Part shown: positions 26,791 to 36,000 of the stretch, in pieces | Layout of the letters: each line of letters begins with the position of its first letter | Position numbering within the stretch: the first letter of the stretch is position 1 | Source: an uncultured Roseovarius sp. | GTDB lineage: Bacteria; Pseudomonadota; Alphaproteobacteria; Rhodobacterales; Rhodobacteraceae | Assembly: GCF_947489715.1 (NCBI RefSeq) | Contig: NZ_CANLER010000001.1 | Location: 496,001 to 560,000 of the forward strand | Direction of reading: 5' to 3' | Length of the DNA: 64,000 bases | The notes under the pieces: generated by a model | What the model was told of the DNA's origin: nothing | The model's database searches: none | What the model saw: only the letters and a program-made list of their open reading frames with translations | Position numbers and translations under genes: made by a program

Positions 26791-27972
26791 ATGAGCAAAA
26801 CCGAGGAATTTTCTCGGCCCGGGGAAGATGTGTCTCCGGTGGCCGAGGTGAAATCTGCCGTGGCGGGTTTCATGAACGACTTCAAGGGCTTTCGGGCCGA
26901 CATCACACAACGACTGCAACAACAAGAAGAGAAACTGACCATGTATGAACGCAAGTCCTTGGCGCCGCAGCGCCCGCAATTGTCCGCCGCAAACGAGGCC
27001 GAGGCGCCGCATCAGAAGGCGTTCAATGCCTATCTGCGCAGCGGTGACGATGATGGGCTGCGCGGTCTGGAACTGGAAGGCAAATCGCTGAACACGGCAG
27101 TTGCGGGTGAAGGCGGATATCTGGTCGATCCGCAAACCTCTGAGACGATCAAATCGACGCTGAGTTCAACCGCTTCGGTCCGGGCGATCGCCAATGTGGT
27201 GGGTGTCGAGGCCACAAGCTATGACGTGCTGGTTGACCATACCGACGTCGGCCATGGCTGGGCCACCGAGGCCGATCCGACCGCCGAGACCGGCACGCCA
27301 GTGATCGACCGCATTACCATCCCGCTGCACGAGCTGAGCGCGTTGCCCAAGGCCAGCCAGCGGCTGCTGGACGACAGCGCCTTTGACATCGAGGGCTGGC
27401 TGGCGGGCCGGATCGCCGACAAGTTTGCCCGCGCCGAGGCTGCCGCCTTTGTCGGCGGTGACGGCGTGGACAAGCCCAAGGGTTTCCTGACCCATACCAG
27501 CGTCGACAATGATGTCTGGACCTGGGGCAATCTAGGTTATGTGCCGACCGGTGTGGACGGTGATATCGGCGGGCCCGATCCGATCATTGATCTGGTCTAT
27601 GCGCTGGGCGCTGAATACCGCGCCAATGCGACGTTCGTGATGAACTCAAAAACCGCAGGTGTGGTACGCAAGCTGAAGGATGCCGATGGCCGCTTCCTGT
27701 GGTCTGATGGTCTGGCCGCTGGGGAACCCGCGCGCTTGATGGGATATCCGGTGCTGATCGCCGAGGACATGCCCGATGTGGCAACGGATGCCACACCGAT
27801 CGCGTTTGGTGATTTCGGCGCGGGCTACACTGTCGCAGAGCGCCCTGATCTGCGCGTCCTGCGCGACCCGTTTAGCGCCAAGCCGCATGTTCTGTTTTAT
27901 GCCACCAAGCGTGTGGGCGGTGACGTGAGCGACTTTGCCGCGATCAAACTGCTGAAATTCGGCACCTCCTAA
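26791..27972 (+). CDS. GTA major capsid protein (g5)
   Basis: 393 residues, HK97 fold. Residues 1 to about 97 are a polar, helical delta-domain (MNDFKGFRADITQRLQQQEE and so on). The mature part should begin near residue 98-100 (LEGKSLNTAVAGEGGYLVDP). The conserved E-loop/P-domain text includes TSYDVLVDHTDVGHGWATEA, LDDSAFDIEGWLAGRIADKF and GDFGAGYTVAERPDLRVLRD. A perfect 11-base hairpin follows 12 bases after the stop. Confidence 0.96.
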   Translation: MSKTEEFSRPGEDVSPVAEVKSAVAGFMNDFKGFRADITQRLQQQEEKLTMYERKSLAPQRPQLSAANEAEAPHQKAFNAYLRSGDDDGLRGLELEGKSLNTAVAGEGGYLVDPQTSETIKSTLSSTASVRAIANVVGVEATSYDVLVDHTDVGHGWATEADPTAETGTPVIDRITIPLHELSALPKASQRLLDDSAFDIEGWLAGRIADKFARAEAAAFVGGDGVDKPKGFLTHTSVDNDVWTWGNLGYVPTGVDGDIGGPDPIIDLVYALGAEYRANATFVMNSKTAGVVRKLKDADGRFLWSDGLAAGEPARLMGYPVLIAEDMPDVATDATPIAFGDFGAGYTVAERPDLRVLRDPFSAKPHVLFYATKRVGGDVSDFAAIKLLKFGTS

Positions 27973-27984
27973 GCGGTGACGAAA

Positions 27985-28011
27985 GGACCGGCGGCCACGT
28001 GCCGCCGGTCC
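27985..28011 (+). terminator. Strong hairpin after the capsid gene (no T-tract)
   Basis: GGACCGGCGGC (27985-27995) / GCCGCCGGTCC (28001-28011), perfect, loop CACGT. No run of T follows, so it is more likely an mRNA-stabilising or attenuating structure inside the GTA operon than a full stop. Confidence 0.55.
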
Positions 28012-28125
28012 GGGGCGTGTGTTGTCGTGTTTTAAGCGTTGTCCAACTGCTCCCCTCCGTCCGAGCAACGCTGACAGCACGCGCCTGAAAAACCCAGAGG
28101 GTGCGAAAATTCCTGGAGGTTTTCC

Positions 28126-28725
28126 ATGATGTTAATCGAAGAAACCGCGGTACTCCCGGCCGCGCTGCCATTAGCCGAATTCAAGACGCATCTGCGGCTG
28201 GGAACCGGGTTTACGGATGATGATATTCAGGACGCCCTTATGGAAAGTTTTCTGCGGGCCGGGATTTCGGCGATCGAGGCGCGGACAGGTAAGATCCTGA
28301 TCGAGCGGTCTTTTTCACTGACCCTGTCGCAGTGGCGTGATGTCAGTGGGCATCCGTTTCCGCTGGCGCCGGTGTCGGCAATCACCAGCCTTCGGCTCAG
28401 GGATCGCGCTGACGAGGAAGAGGTGGTCGACCCTGCCCATTACCGACTGGAGGCAGATGCGCATCGACCAATGATCCGGCCTGCGGGGGCGGTTCTGCCG
28501 GTGATCCCGCTGGGCGGCACCGTCGAGATTGGACTGGTTGCCGGGCTGGCCGTTGATTGGGCCGGATTGCCCGCTGATCTGGGTCAGGCGGTCTTGTTGC
28601 TGGCGGCACACTATTACGAAAATCGCAATGAAACAGCGCTAGGCGGCGGCTGCATGCCCTTCGGTGTCACCAGCCTGATCGAGCGGTATCGCACAATCCG
28701 CCTGTTTGGTGGGGGTGCGTCCTGA
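28126..28725 (+). CDS. GTA head-tail connector (g6)
   Basis: 199 residues, ATG preceded by TGGAGG. Phage connector family (phiE125 gp8-like): LAEFKTHLRLGTGFTDDDIQ, LRAGISAIEARTGKILIERS and LSQWRDVSGHPFPLAPVSAI. The C-terminus has LLAAHYYENRNETALGGG. It forms the adaptor ring below the portal. The stop overlaps the start of the next gene by one base. Confidence 0.9.
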   Translation: MMLIEETAVLPAALPLAEFKTHLRLGTGFTDDDIQDALMESFLRAGISAIEARTGKILIERSFSLTLSQWRDVSGHPFPLAPVSAITSLRLRDRADEEEVVDPAHYRLEADAHRPMIRPAGAVLPVIPLGGTVEIGLVAGLAVDWAGLPADLGQAVLLLAAHYYENRNETALGGGCMPFGVTSLIERYRTIRLFGGGAS

Positions 28726-29063
28726 TGGCGGCAGTGAACCTAAATCGCCGGATGGTGCTGGAAGCGCCCAACCAAGTGCCGGACGGTGCTGGCGGTTTCA
28801 CCGAGACCTGGGCCGAGTTGGGTTCGCTCTGGGTGGAACTGCGCGCACGCGGTGGGCGAGAAACCAGTGGTGAGGAGACCAGCCTGTCGCAAACGGGTTT
28901 CAAAATTTTAGTGCGTGCCGCCCCTTACGGCGCACCGTCACGCCCATCGCCGGGACAACGGTTTCGCGATGGCACCCGGAATTTCAGGATCAGATCGGTC
29001 GCCGAATTTGATCAGCGGGGCAGATATCTGTCCTGCTTCTCGGACGAGGAGGTTGTAACATGA
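28725..29063 (+). CDS. GTA head-tail adaptor/joining protein (g7)
   Basis: 112 residues, head-tail joining family: NRRMVLEAPNQVPDGAGGFTETW opens with the typical short beta-barrel pattern; LWVELRARGGRE and RPSPGQRFRDGTRNFRIRSV follow. Tightly overlapping both neighbours (1 base with g6, 4 bases with g8). Confidence 0.88.
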   Translation: MAAVNLNRRMVLEAPNQVPDGAGGFTETWAELGSLWVELRARGGRETSGEETSLSQTGFKILVRAAPYGAPSRPSPGQRFRDGTRNFRIRSVAEFDQRGRYLSCFSDEEVVT

Positions 29064-29473
29064 GCTATGCAGCCGCAGCGGCTTTGCAGGAGGCGGTTTT
29101 CCAAAAACTGAGCGGCGACAGTTCACTGGCTGCTCTGGTGGGAAATGCGGTCTATGACACGCTGCCGGTGGGCAATCTGCCTACCACCTATGTAACACTT
29201 GGCCCTGAAGATGTGCGCGACCGGTCGGACAAATCCGGTGGTGGCGCGTGGCATCGTTTTACCATCTCGGTGATTACCGAAAGCGGTGGATTTTACGTGG
29301 CCAAGCAGGTTGCCGGTACGATCAATGACGCCCTCGTGGGGGCCGATCTGAACCTGACGCGCGGTCGCCTTGCGGGGCTGCATTTCTTTCGGGCGCGGGC
29401 AAAGCGTGAAGGCACCGGCAATCTGCGCCGGATCGACCTGACATTTCGCGCCCGCGTGGATGACACAGCTTAA
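29060..29473 (+). CDS. GTA tail terminator-like protein (g8, DUF3168)
   Basis: 137 residues matching the DUF3168 pattern of tail-completion proteins: ALQEAVFQKLSGDSSLAALV, VYDTLPVGNLPTTYVTLGPE and FTISVITESGGFYVAKQVAG. ATG overlaps the g7 stop by 4 bases. It caps the tail tube at the connector. Confidence 0.9.
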   Translation: MSYAAAAALQEAVFQKLSGDSSLAALVGNAVYDTLPVGNLPTTYVTLGPEDVRDRSDKSGGGAWHRFTISVITESGGFYVAKQVAGTINDALVGADLNLTRGRLAGLHFFRARAKREGTGNLRRIDLTFRARVDDTA

Positions 29474-29499
29474 CCTCTCAACATTTCGGAGACGACAAC

Positions 29500-29913
29500 A
29501 TGGCAGTTCAAAATGGCAAGGATCTGTTGGTCAAGATCGACCTGACCGGCAGCGGAGACTTTCAAACGGTGGCAGGGTTGCGGGCGACGCGGATCAGTTT
29601 CAACGCCGAAAGCATCGACGTCACCAGCCTTGAAAGCGCAGGCGGCTGGCGTGAGCTTTTGGGCGGCGCGGGCGTGAAATCGGCCTCGATCAGCGGGTCG
29701 GGTATTTTTCGCGACGAAGCCAGTGACGAGCGTGCGCGTCAGATCTTTTTCGACGGGGAAACGCCGCCGTTTCAGGTGGTGATCCCGGATTTCGGCACTG
29801 TCGAGGGGCCGTTTCAGGTGACCGCGATCGAATATGCCGGCAGCCACGACGGCGAGGCCACGTATGAGTTGTCCATGGCCTCGGCGGGGCAGCTGAGCTT
29901 TACGGCGCTTTAA
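29500..29913 (+). CDS. GTA major tail tube protein (g9)
   Basis: 137 residues, TP901-1-type major tail protein: MAVQNGKDLLVKIDLTGSGD, RATRISFNAESIDVTSLESA and VTAIEYAGSHDGEATYELSM. It polymerises into the tail tube. Clear ribosome-binding site (CGGAGA) upstream. Confidence 0.93.
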   Translation: MAVQNGKDLLVKIDLTGSGDFQTVAGLRATRISFNAESIDVTSLESAGGWRELLGGAGVKSASISGSGIFRDEASDERARQIFFDGETPPFQVVIPDFGTVEGPFQVTAIEYAGSHDGEATYELSMASAGQLSFTAL

Positions 29914-29917
29914 GGTC

Positions 29918-30238
29918 ATGGCGAACCCCTGGGCAGGAGAGGTGGCGCTGGTCATCGACGGTGAACGGCATGTGCTGAAGCTGACGCTGGGGGCGCTGGC
30001 GGAACTGGAGGCGGGGCTGGAGACTGGCACGCTGATCGAGCTGGTCGAGCGGTTCGAGGGCGGGGCGTTTTCCACCCGTGACGTGCTGGCGCTGATTGTG
30101 GCCGGCCTGCGTGGTGGCGGCTGGCAGGGACAACCGGCTGATCTGCTTGCCGCCGAGATCGAGGGCGGGCCCCTGGGCGCGGCCCGGGCGGCGGCGGAAT
30201 TGCTGGCGCGGGCCTTTGCGATGCCCGAGCGCGCATGA
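29918..30238 (+). CDS. GTA tail assembly chaperone-type protein (g10)
   Basis: 106 residues, GTA-specific family: LVIDGERHVLKLTLGALAEL, EAGLETGTLIELVERFEGGA and LAAEIEGGPLGAARAAAELL. Position between tail tube and tape measure fits the usual tail-assembly chaperone. ATGA overlap with the next gene. Confidence 0.85.
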   Translation: MANPWAGEVALVIDGERHVLKLTLGALAELEAGLETGTLIELVERFEGGAFSTRDVLALIVAGLRGGGWQGQPADLLAAEIEGGPLGAARAAAELLARAFAMPERA

Positions 30239-30444
30239 ACGGTTTCGACTGGCCCGCGTTGATGCAGGCGGGCGTGCGCGGACTGGGGTTGAGGCCCGCT
30301 GAATTCTGGGCGCTGACACCCGCCGAGCTGAATCTGATGCTGGGACGAGAAGGGGGCGCGGCCCCCCTGGCGCGGGCGCGGCTGGACGAGTTGCTGAGCG
30401 CGTATCCGGACAAAAAAGGAGTGAGTGAGGATGGACCACACTGA
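30235..30444 (+). CDS. GTA tail assembly chaperone (g10.1)
   Basis: 69 residues: MNGFDWPALMQAGVRGLGLR, FWALTPAELNLMLGREGGAA and LLSAYPDKKG. It matches the small second chaperone after g10 in RcGTA-type clusters. Overlaps both neighbours. In phages a frameshift joins the two chaperones; here they are separate overlapping genes. Confidence 0.85.
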   Translation: MNGFDWPALMQAGVRGLGLRPAEFWALTPAELNLMLGREGGAAPLARARLDELLSAYPDKKGVSEDGPH

Positions 30445-31093
30445 ACGAATGGACGAGCTGGATCTGCAGATTGATCAGCTGGATCAGTCTCTGGGGCAGG
30501 CGACCACGATGGCCGCCGCTTTCAATACCGAACTTGAGCGGGTCAAGACCACGTTTTCCGGCGCCGGTCAGGATGTAAAGGCGTTGGATACCGGCATCAG
30601 CCGCGGTCTGCGCAGCGCGATCAAGGGCGCGGTTCTGGATGGAGACAGCCTGTCAGACAGTCTGCACACTTTGGCAAATTCGATGGTCAACAGCGCATTC
30701 AATTCCGCCGTCCGGCCCGTTGCCGATCATGTCGGTGGCCTGGTCTCGCAGGGGATCGGCAACCTGATGGGGGGGCTATTTCCTTTTGCCAACGGCGCCA
30801 GCTTTTCCCAAGGCCGGGTGCAGCCCTTTGCCAGCGGCGGTGTCGTCGACGGACCAGTCACCTTTCCAATGCGGGGCGGCACCGGACTGATGGGCGAAGC
30901 CGGACCCGAAGCGATTATGCCGCTGAGCCGCGGGGCTGACGGCAAGCTGGGCGTCCGGGGTGCGGGTGGCGGCGGCAATGTCAGCGTGGTGATGAACATC
31001 AAAACGCCCGACGTGCAGGGCTTTCGCCGGTCGCAGGCGCAGATCGCGGACCAAATGGGCCGCGTGATCGGGCGCGGCGGGCGAAATCGTTAG
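30431..31093 (+). CDS. GTA tape measure protein (g11)
   Basis: 220 residues from the ATG at 30431, 10 bases after AAGGAG (a GTG at 30425 is possible). N-terminal coiled coil (MDELDLQIDQLDQSLGQATT, FNTELERVKTTFSGAG). Glycine-rich membrane-active-like middle, PFASGGVVDGPVTFPMRGGT and GEAGPEAIMPLSRGADGKLG, then the tape-measure tail MNIKTPDVQGFRRSQAQIAD. Short for a phage tape measure but usual for GTAs, whose tails are short. Confidence 0.9.
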   Translation: MDHTERMDELDLQIDQLDQSLGQATTMAAAFNTELERVKTTFSGAGQDVKALDTGISRGLRSAIKGAVLDGDSLSDSLHTLANSMVNSAFNSAVRPVADHVGGLVSQGIGNLMGGLFPFANGASFSQGRVQPFASGGVVDGPVTFPMRGGTGLMGEAGPEAIMPLSRGADGKLGVRGAGGGGNVSVVMNIKTPDVQGFRRSQAQIADQMGRVIGRGGRNR

Positions 31094-31111
31094 GAAAAAG
31101 GGGAAAAGCGG

Positions 31112-31744
31112 ATGGGTTTTCATGAGGTACGTTTCCCGGCAAGCCTGAGCTTTGGTTCGGTCGGGGGTCCCGTGCGGCACACTGATATCGTGGCGCTGGC
31201 CAATGGGTATGAAGAACGCAACACGCCCTGGGCGCATTCGCGGCGGCGCTATGATGCGGGTATGGCGATGCGCGGTCTGGATGATATCGAGGCGCTGATC
31301 GCGTTTTTCGAGGCGCGGCGGGGACAGATGTATGGCTTTCGCTGGAAGGACTGGGCAGATTACAAATCCTGTAATGCCTCGGCTGGGCCGCATTTCGATG
31401 ATCTGGTGATCGCCACGGGTGACGGCACCGAAACCGGGTTCCAGTTGTCGCGGCTCTATTATTCGGGGGGGCATTCCTACACCCGTCCGATCACCAAGCC
31501 GGTGGCGGGCAGCGTCCTGGTGGGGCTTGACAATGTCGAGCAGCAGGAGGGCCCGGATTTCACCGTCGATACCACCACCGGTCGCGTCATCTTTGCGACA
31601 CCGCCAGCCGCGGGCCAGGCGATTACTGCCGGGTTCGAATTTGATGTGCCGGTGCGTTTCGACACCGACCGGATCAATATCAGCATGGCCAGTTTCCAGG
31701 CCGGAGAAGTGCCCGACGTTCCGGTGATCGAGGTGCGCGTATGA
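31112..31744 (+). CDS. GTA distal tail protein (g12, DUF2460)
   Basis: 210 residues: MGFHEVRFPASLSFGSVGGP, RRYDAGMAMRGLDDIEALIA and FFEARRGQMYGFRWKDWADY are the DUF2460 signature. It forms the hub below the tail tube. Overlaps g13 by 4 bases. Confidence 0.92.
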   Translation: MGFHEVRFPASLSFGSVGGPVRHTDIVALANGYEERNTPWAHSRRRYDAGMAMRGLDDIEALIAFFEARRGQMYGFRWKDWADYKSCNASAGPHFDDLVIATGDGTETGFQLSRLYYSGGHSYTRPITKPVAGSVLVGLDNVEQQEGPDFTVDTTTGRVIFATPPAAGQAITAGFEFDVPVRFDTDRINISMASFQAGEVPDVPVIEVRV

Positions 31745-32628
31745 GCGATTTCAATGCAGCGCTGAAGGCGCATCTTGAAACCGGGGTCACCACCACCTGC
31801 AATTGCTGGGCGCTGAGCCGGCGCGACGGCGTTGTCCTGGGGTTCACCGATCATGACGGCCCGCTGAGTTTTGCTGGCATCAACTTCAAGGCCGATGCGG
31901 GTATGAATGCCCTGGCCCTGCAGCAGACCACCGGCTTGTCGATCGATAACACCGAGGCGCTGGGGGCGCTGAGCAGCACCGCGATCCGGGAGGAAGACAT
32001 CGAGGCGGGCCGCTACGATGGTGCCGAGATCCGTTCCTGGCTGGTCAACTGGCAGGATGTCAGCCAGCGGCAAATGCAGTTTCGCGGTACGATCGGAGAG
32101 CTGCGGCGCCGGGATGGTAGTTTCGAGGCAGAACTGCGCGGTCTTACTGAGGCGCTGAACAAACCGATCGGGCGGGTCTATCAGCGGCCTTGCGGGGCCG
32201 TTTTGGGCGACAAGGCTTGCGGGTTTGATCTGAACACCACAGGGTTTTTCGAACTGCGCGTGGTAGAAGCCGTCGAAAATCGTCAGGTTTTTCGCTTTTC
32301 CACCCTGAGCGGCACCCCCAGGGGCTGGTTCAATCATGGCCGGCTGGTGATGCTGGACGGGGATGCGCAGGGGTTGATCGGGCTGATCAAGCGCGACGTG
32401 ATCGACGGCAGCGAGAGGGTGATCGAACTTTGGCAGTCGATGCGCGCGAATGTGGTACCCGGCAACCAGTTGCGGCTTGAGGCCGGTTGCAGCAAGCGGA
32501 TGCAGACCTGCAAGAAAAAATTCGACAATCTGGTGAATTTCCGCGGCTTTCCTGACCTTCCCGGCGATGACTGGTCCATCGCGGCACCGCGCCAGTCCGG
32601 CGTTCTGTCGGGCGGGAGCCGCCGCTGA
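31741..32628 (+). CDS. GTA hub protein (g13, DUF2163)
   Basis: 295 residues: LETGVTTTCNCWALSRRDGV, LGFTDHDGPLSFAGINFKAD and the Cys-containing C-terminal RLEAGCSKRMQTCKKKFDNL, FRGFPDLPG, typical of this family. Expected iron-sulfur or metal-binding hub protein of the baseplate. Its stop overlaps the g14 start. Confidence 0.93.
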   Translation: MSDFNAALKAHLETGVTTTCNCWALSRRDGVVLGFTDHDGPLSFAGINFKADAGMNALALQQTTGLSIDNTEALGALSSTAIREEDIEAGRYDGAEIRSWLVNWQDVSQRQMQFRGTIGELRRRDGSFEAELRGLTEALNKPIGRVYQRPCGAVLGDKACGFDLNTTGFFELRVVEAVENRQVFRFSTLSGTPRGWFNHGRLVMLDGDAQGLIGLIKRDVIDGSERVIELWQSMRANVVPGNQLRLEAGCSKRMQTCKKKFDNLVNFRGFPDLPGDDWSIAAPRQSGVLSGGSRR

Positions 32629-33074
32629 TGGCTGGAATCGGTGATAAGGTCGTGACCTCGGCCCGGGGGTGGATCGGGACGCCCTATCGGCATCAGGCGT
32701 CGCGCAAGAATGCAGGCACGGATTGTCTGGGCCTGCTGCGAGGGGTCTGGCGCGAGGTTCTGGGCGTTGAGCCCGAGCGCCCGCCTGCCTATTCGAAAGA
32801 CTGGTCCGAGCCGGCAAATGTCGAGACGCTTTGGACCGCGGCGGCGCGCCATCTGATCCCAAAAGAGCTTGATGATGAAGCGCCGGGTGACGTGCTGTTG
32901 TTTCGGATGCGCGAAGGATCGGTTGCCAAGCATCTGGGCATTGCGGGACGGGTTGGTGACGACGCCAGTTTCGTACACGCATATTCGGGTCATGCAGTGG
33001 TCGAAAGCCCGCTGAGCGCCCCCTGGCGACGCCGCATCGCGGCGCGTTTCAAATTCCCCGAGGAGAAAAGATAA
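32628..33074 (+). CDS. GTA NlpC/P60-type cell-wall peptidase (g14)
   Basis: 148 residues with the peptidase triad C33 (NAGTDCLGLLRGVW), H102 (VAKHLGIAGR) and a further H117. It should cut peptidoglycan when the particle injects DNA. Overlaps g13 by 1 base and g15 by 1 base. Confidence 0.92.
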   Translation: MAGIGDKVVTSARGWIGTPYRHQASRKNAGTDCLGLLRGVWREVLGVEPERPPAYSKDWSEPANVETLWTAAARHLIPKELDDEAPGDVLLFRMREGSVAKHLGIAGRVGDDASFVHAYSGHAVVESPLSAPWRRRIAARFKFPEEKR

Positions 33075-36000
33075 TGGCGACAATTCTTCTTTCGGCCGCA
33101 GGCGCGGCGGTGGGCGGCTCGATCGGCGGGTCAATTCTGGGTCTGTCGACGGCAGCGATCGGGCGGTTCGCCGGTGCCTTGATCGGACGGTCGATTGACC
33201 AGCGATTGCTGGGCGAGGGATCAGAGGCGGTCGAAACCGGTCGGGTGAACCGGATGCGCCTGACCGGCGCGGGCGAGGGCGATCCGATTGCGCAGATTTA
33301 CGGGCGGATGCGGGTATCCGGACAGGTGATCTGGGCGACCGAGTTCCGCGAGGATGTGACCGTGACGCCGGGAAGCAGCGGCGGCAAAGGCGGCTCACCC
33401 AAACCGCCGACACCGGAACAGCGCGAGTACAGCTATTCGGTCAGTCTGGCGATTGCGCTCTGCGAGGGAAAGATTTCCAATGTGAACCGGATCTGGGCCG
33501 ATGGCCGCGAGATCTGGCGCAACAGTCTGAACATGCGCGTCTACAAGGGTGGACCCGCGCAACTGCCCGACCCTAAGATGGAGGCGATCGAGGGCGCAGG
33601 CAATGTGCCCGCCTATCGCGGCGTTGCATATGTGGTGATCGAAGATCTCAACCTGGGGCCTTTTGGCAACCGGGTACCGCAGTTCAATTTCGAAGTCAGC
33701 CGCCCGTCCCCGGTAAATCAGCCCGGTGCCGATGTGGACCCGCCGCATGCGCTGAAAGGTGTGGCGCTGCTGCCGGGAAGCGGTGAATACGCTTTGGCAA
33801 GCACCGCCGTCAGGATGAATTACGGCCCTGGAGCGGGCCAGATCAACAACATCAATTCCAAGGCCGGAGTTCCCAATTTCACCGCGTCCCTGAGGGATTT
33901 GCAGTCGGAATTGCCCAATTGCCGGTCCTCATCCTTGATCGTGACCTGGTTCGGCAGCGATCTGCGGTGCAAGCATTGCAACATTCGGCCGAAATGCGAG
34001 CAATCTGCTGTGGATTCGGTGAATATGCCCTGGCAGGTCTCCAGCCTGGATCGATCCAATTCGCTGCAGGTACGACGTGATCCGGATGGCAAGAAGCTGT
34101 TTGGGGGCACCCCGGCGGATGCCTCGGTGGTCGAAGCGATCAAGGCATTGAAACAGGCCGGCCAGGATGTGATGTATTATCCGTTCATCCTGATGGATCA
34201 GATCGAGGGGAATGGCCGCCCCGATCCCTATAGCGGCGCCGCGCATCAGGCGCCGGTGCCATGGCGCGGGCGCATCACCACAACGAAAGCGCCGGGTCAG
34301 CCGGGCAGCCCGGATGGCACTGCCACCGCCGAAGCCGAGGTGGCAACCTTCTTTGGCAATGCCAAGGCCAGCGATTTTGAAATCACCCCCAACAATTTCA
34401 CCCTGTCCCTGGGCACAAGCGTGCCGGGTATGCTGGGCCATGTCGGGCCGGTTCATCACAGCCCGGTCAGCTATACCGGCCCCGAAGATTGGGGCTATCG
34501 CCGGTTCATCCTGCATCAGGCGGCGCTTTGTGCCGCGGCGGGTGGCGTTGAAAGCTTCTGCATCGGCTCCGAGATGCGCGGCCTGACCCAGATCAGGGGG
34601 GCCAATAACAGCTTCCCTGCCGTGGCCGAGCTAAAGAGCCTGGCCGCGCAAGTGCGCAGCCTTTTGGGGCCAGGCGTCAAGATCAGCTATGCTGCCGACT
34701 GGTCGGAATATTTCGGCTATCAGCCCGATGACGGAAGCGGCGACCGTTTCTTTCATCTGGATCCGCTTTGGGCCGACCCGAACATCGATTTCATCGGAAT
34801 CGACAATTACATGCCCCTGTCTGACTGGCGCGATGGCCACGACCATGCCGATGCGGCGTGGGAAACCATCTACGACATGGGGTATCTGCAGTCCAATATC
34901 GAAGGCGGCGAAGGCTATGACTGGTACTATGCCTCGCCCGAGGATGAAAAAGCCCAGATCCGCACGCCGATCACCGACAATGCGCATGGCGAACCCTGGG
35001 TCTGGCGCTACAAGGATATTCGCAACTGGTGGCTGCATTCGCATCATGACCGAGTGGGTGGCGTGCGCTCTGCCACAAAGACGCCCTGGATACCGCAATC
35101 GAAACCCATTCGCTTTACTGAATTCGGGTGTGCCGCGATTGACAAGGGGACCAACCAGCCCAACAAGTTTCTTGATCCGAAATCGTCAGAATCAAAATTC
35201 CCAAAGTTTTCATTGGGTTACCGTGACGAGTTAATCCAGTTACAATATCTGCGCTCGATGCTCGGCTACTGGACGAACCCGGCCAATAATCCGATTTCTT
35301 CCAGATATGGCAAACGCATGCTGGATATGGAACACGCCTATGCCTGGGCTTGGGATACGCGGCCGTTCCCGTATTTTCCCAACAATCGCGGACTTTGGTC
35401 GGATGGTGCGAATTTCCCGCGCGGTCACTGGCTGAACGGGAGGATGTCGTCCCGCACGCTGGCGTCGGTCGTCGAGGAAATCTGTACCGACAGTGATATG
35501 AAACATCTGGACACGAAAAAACTGCATGGGCTTGTGCGCGGCTATTCGGTCGATCAGACCGGCAAGGCACGTTCTACCTTGCAGCCCCTGATGCTGTGCG
35601 CTGGCTTCGATGCGGTAGAACGCGGCGGAAAACTGGTCTGCCGCAACCGTGACGGGCATGCGAATGCGGTGATCGCCGGCGGTGGCATGGTCCGCGATCC
35701 GGAAAACGATTCCGTCATTGAGACCACCCGTGGCAGCGTGGCCGAGTTGCCGGGCCGGGTCAGGTTGCGCTTTATCAACGCCGATAGCGAATTCGAAGTC
35801 CTGGCCGAAGAGGCGGTCTTGCCCGATGAAGATAAGCAAGGCATCTCGAATTCCGAGATGCCCATCTGCCTGACCCGGGGAGAAGGGCGTCAGACCGTTG
35901 AACGCTGGCTGGCCGAGGCGCGGGTGTCGACCGATACGGTGCGTCTGACCCTGCCGCCGTCGCGCATGGATATCGGTGCCGGCGACGTGGTCGAACTGGA

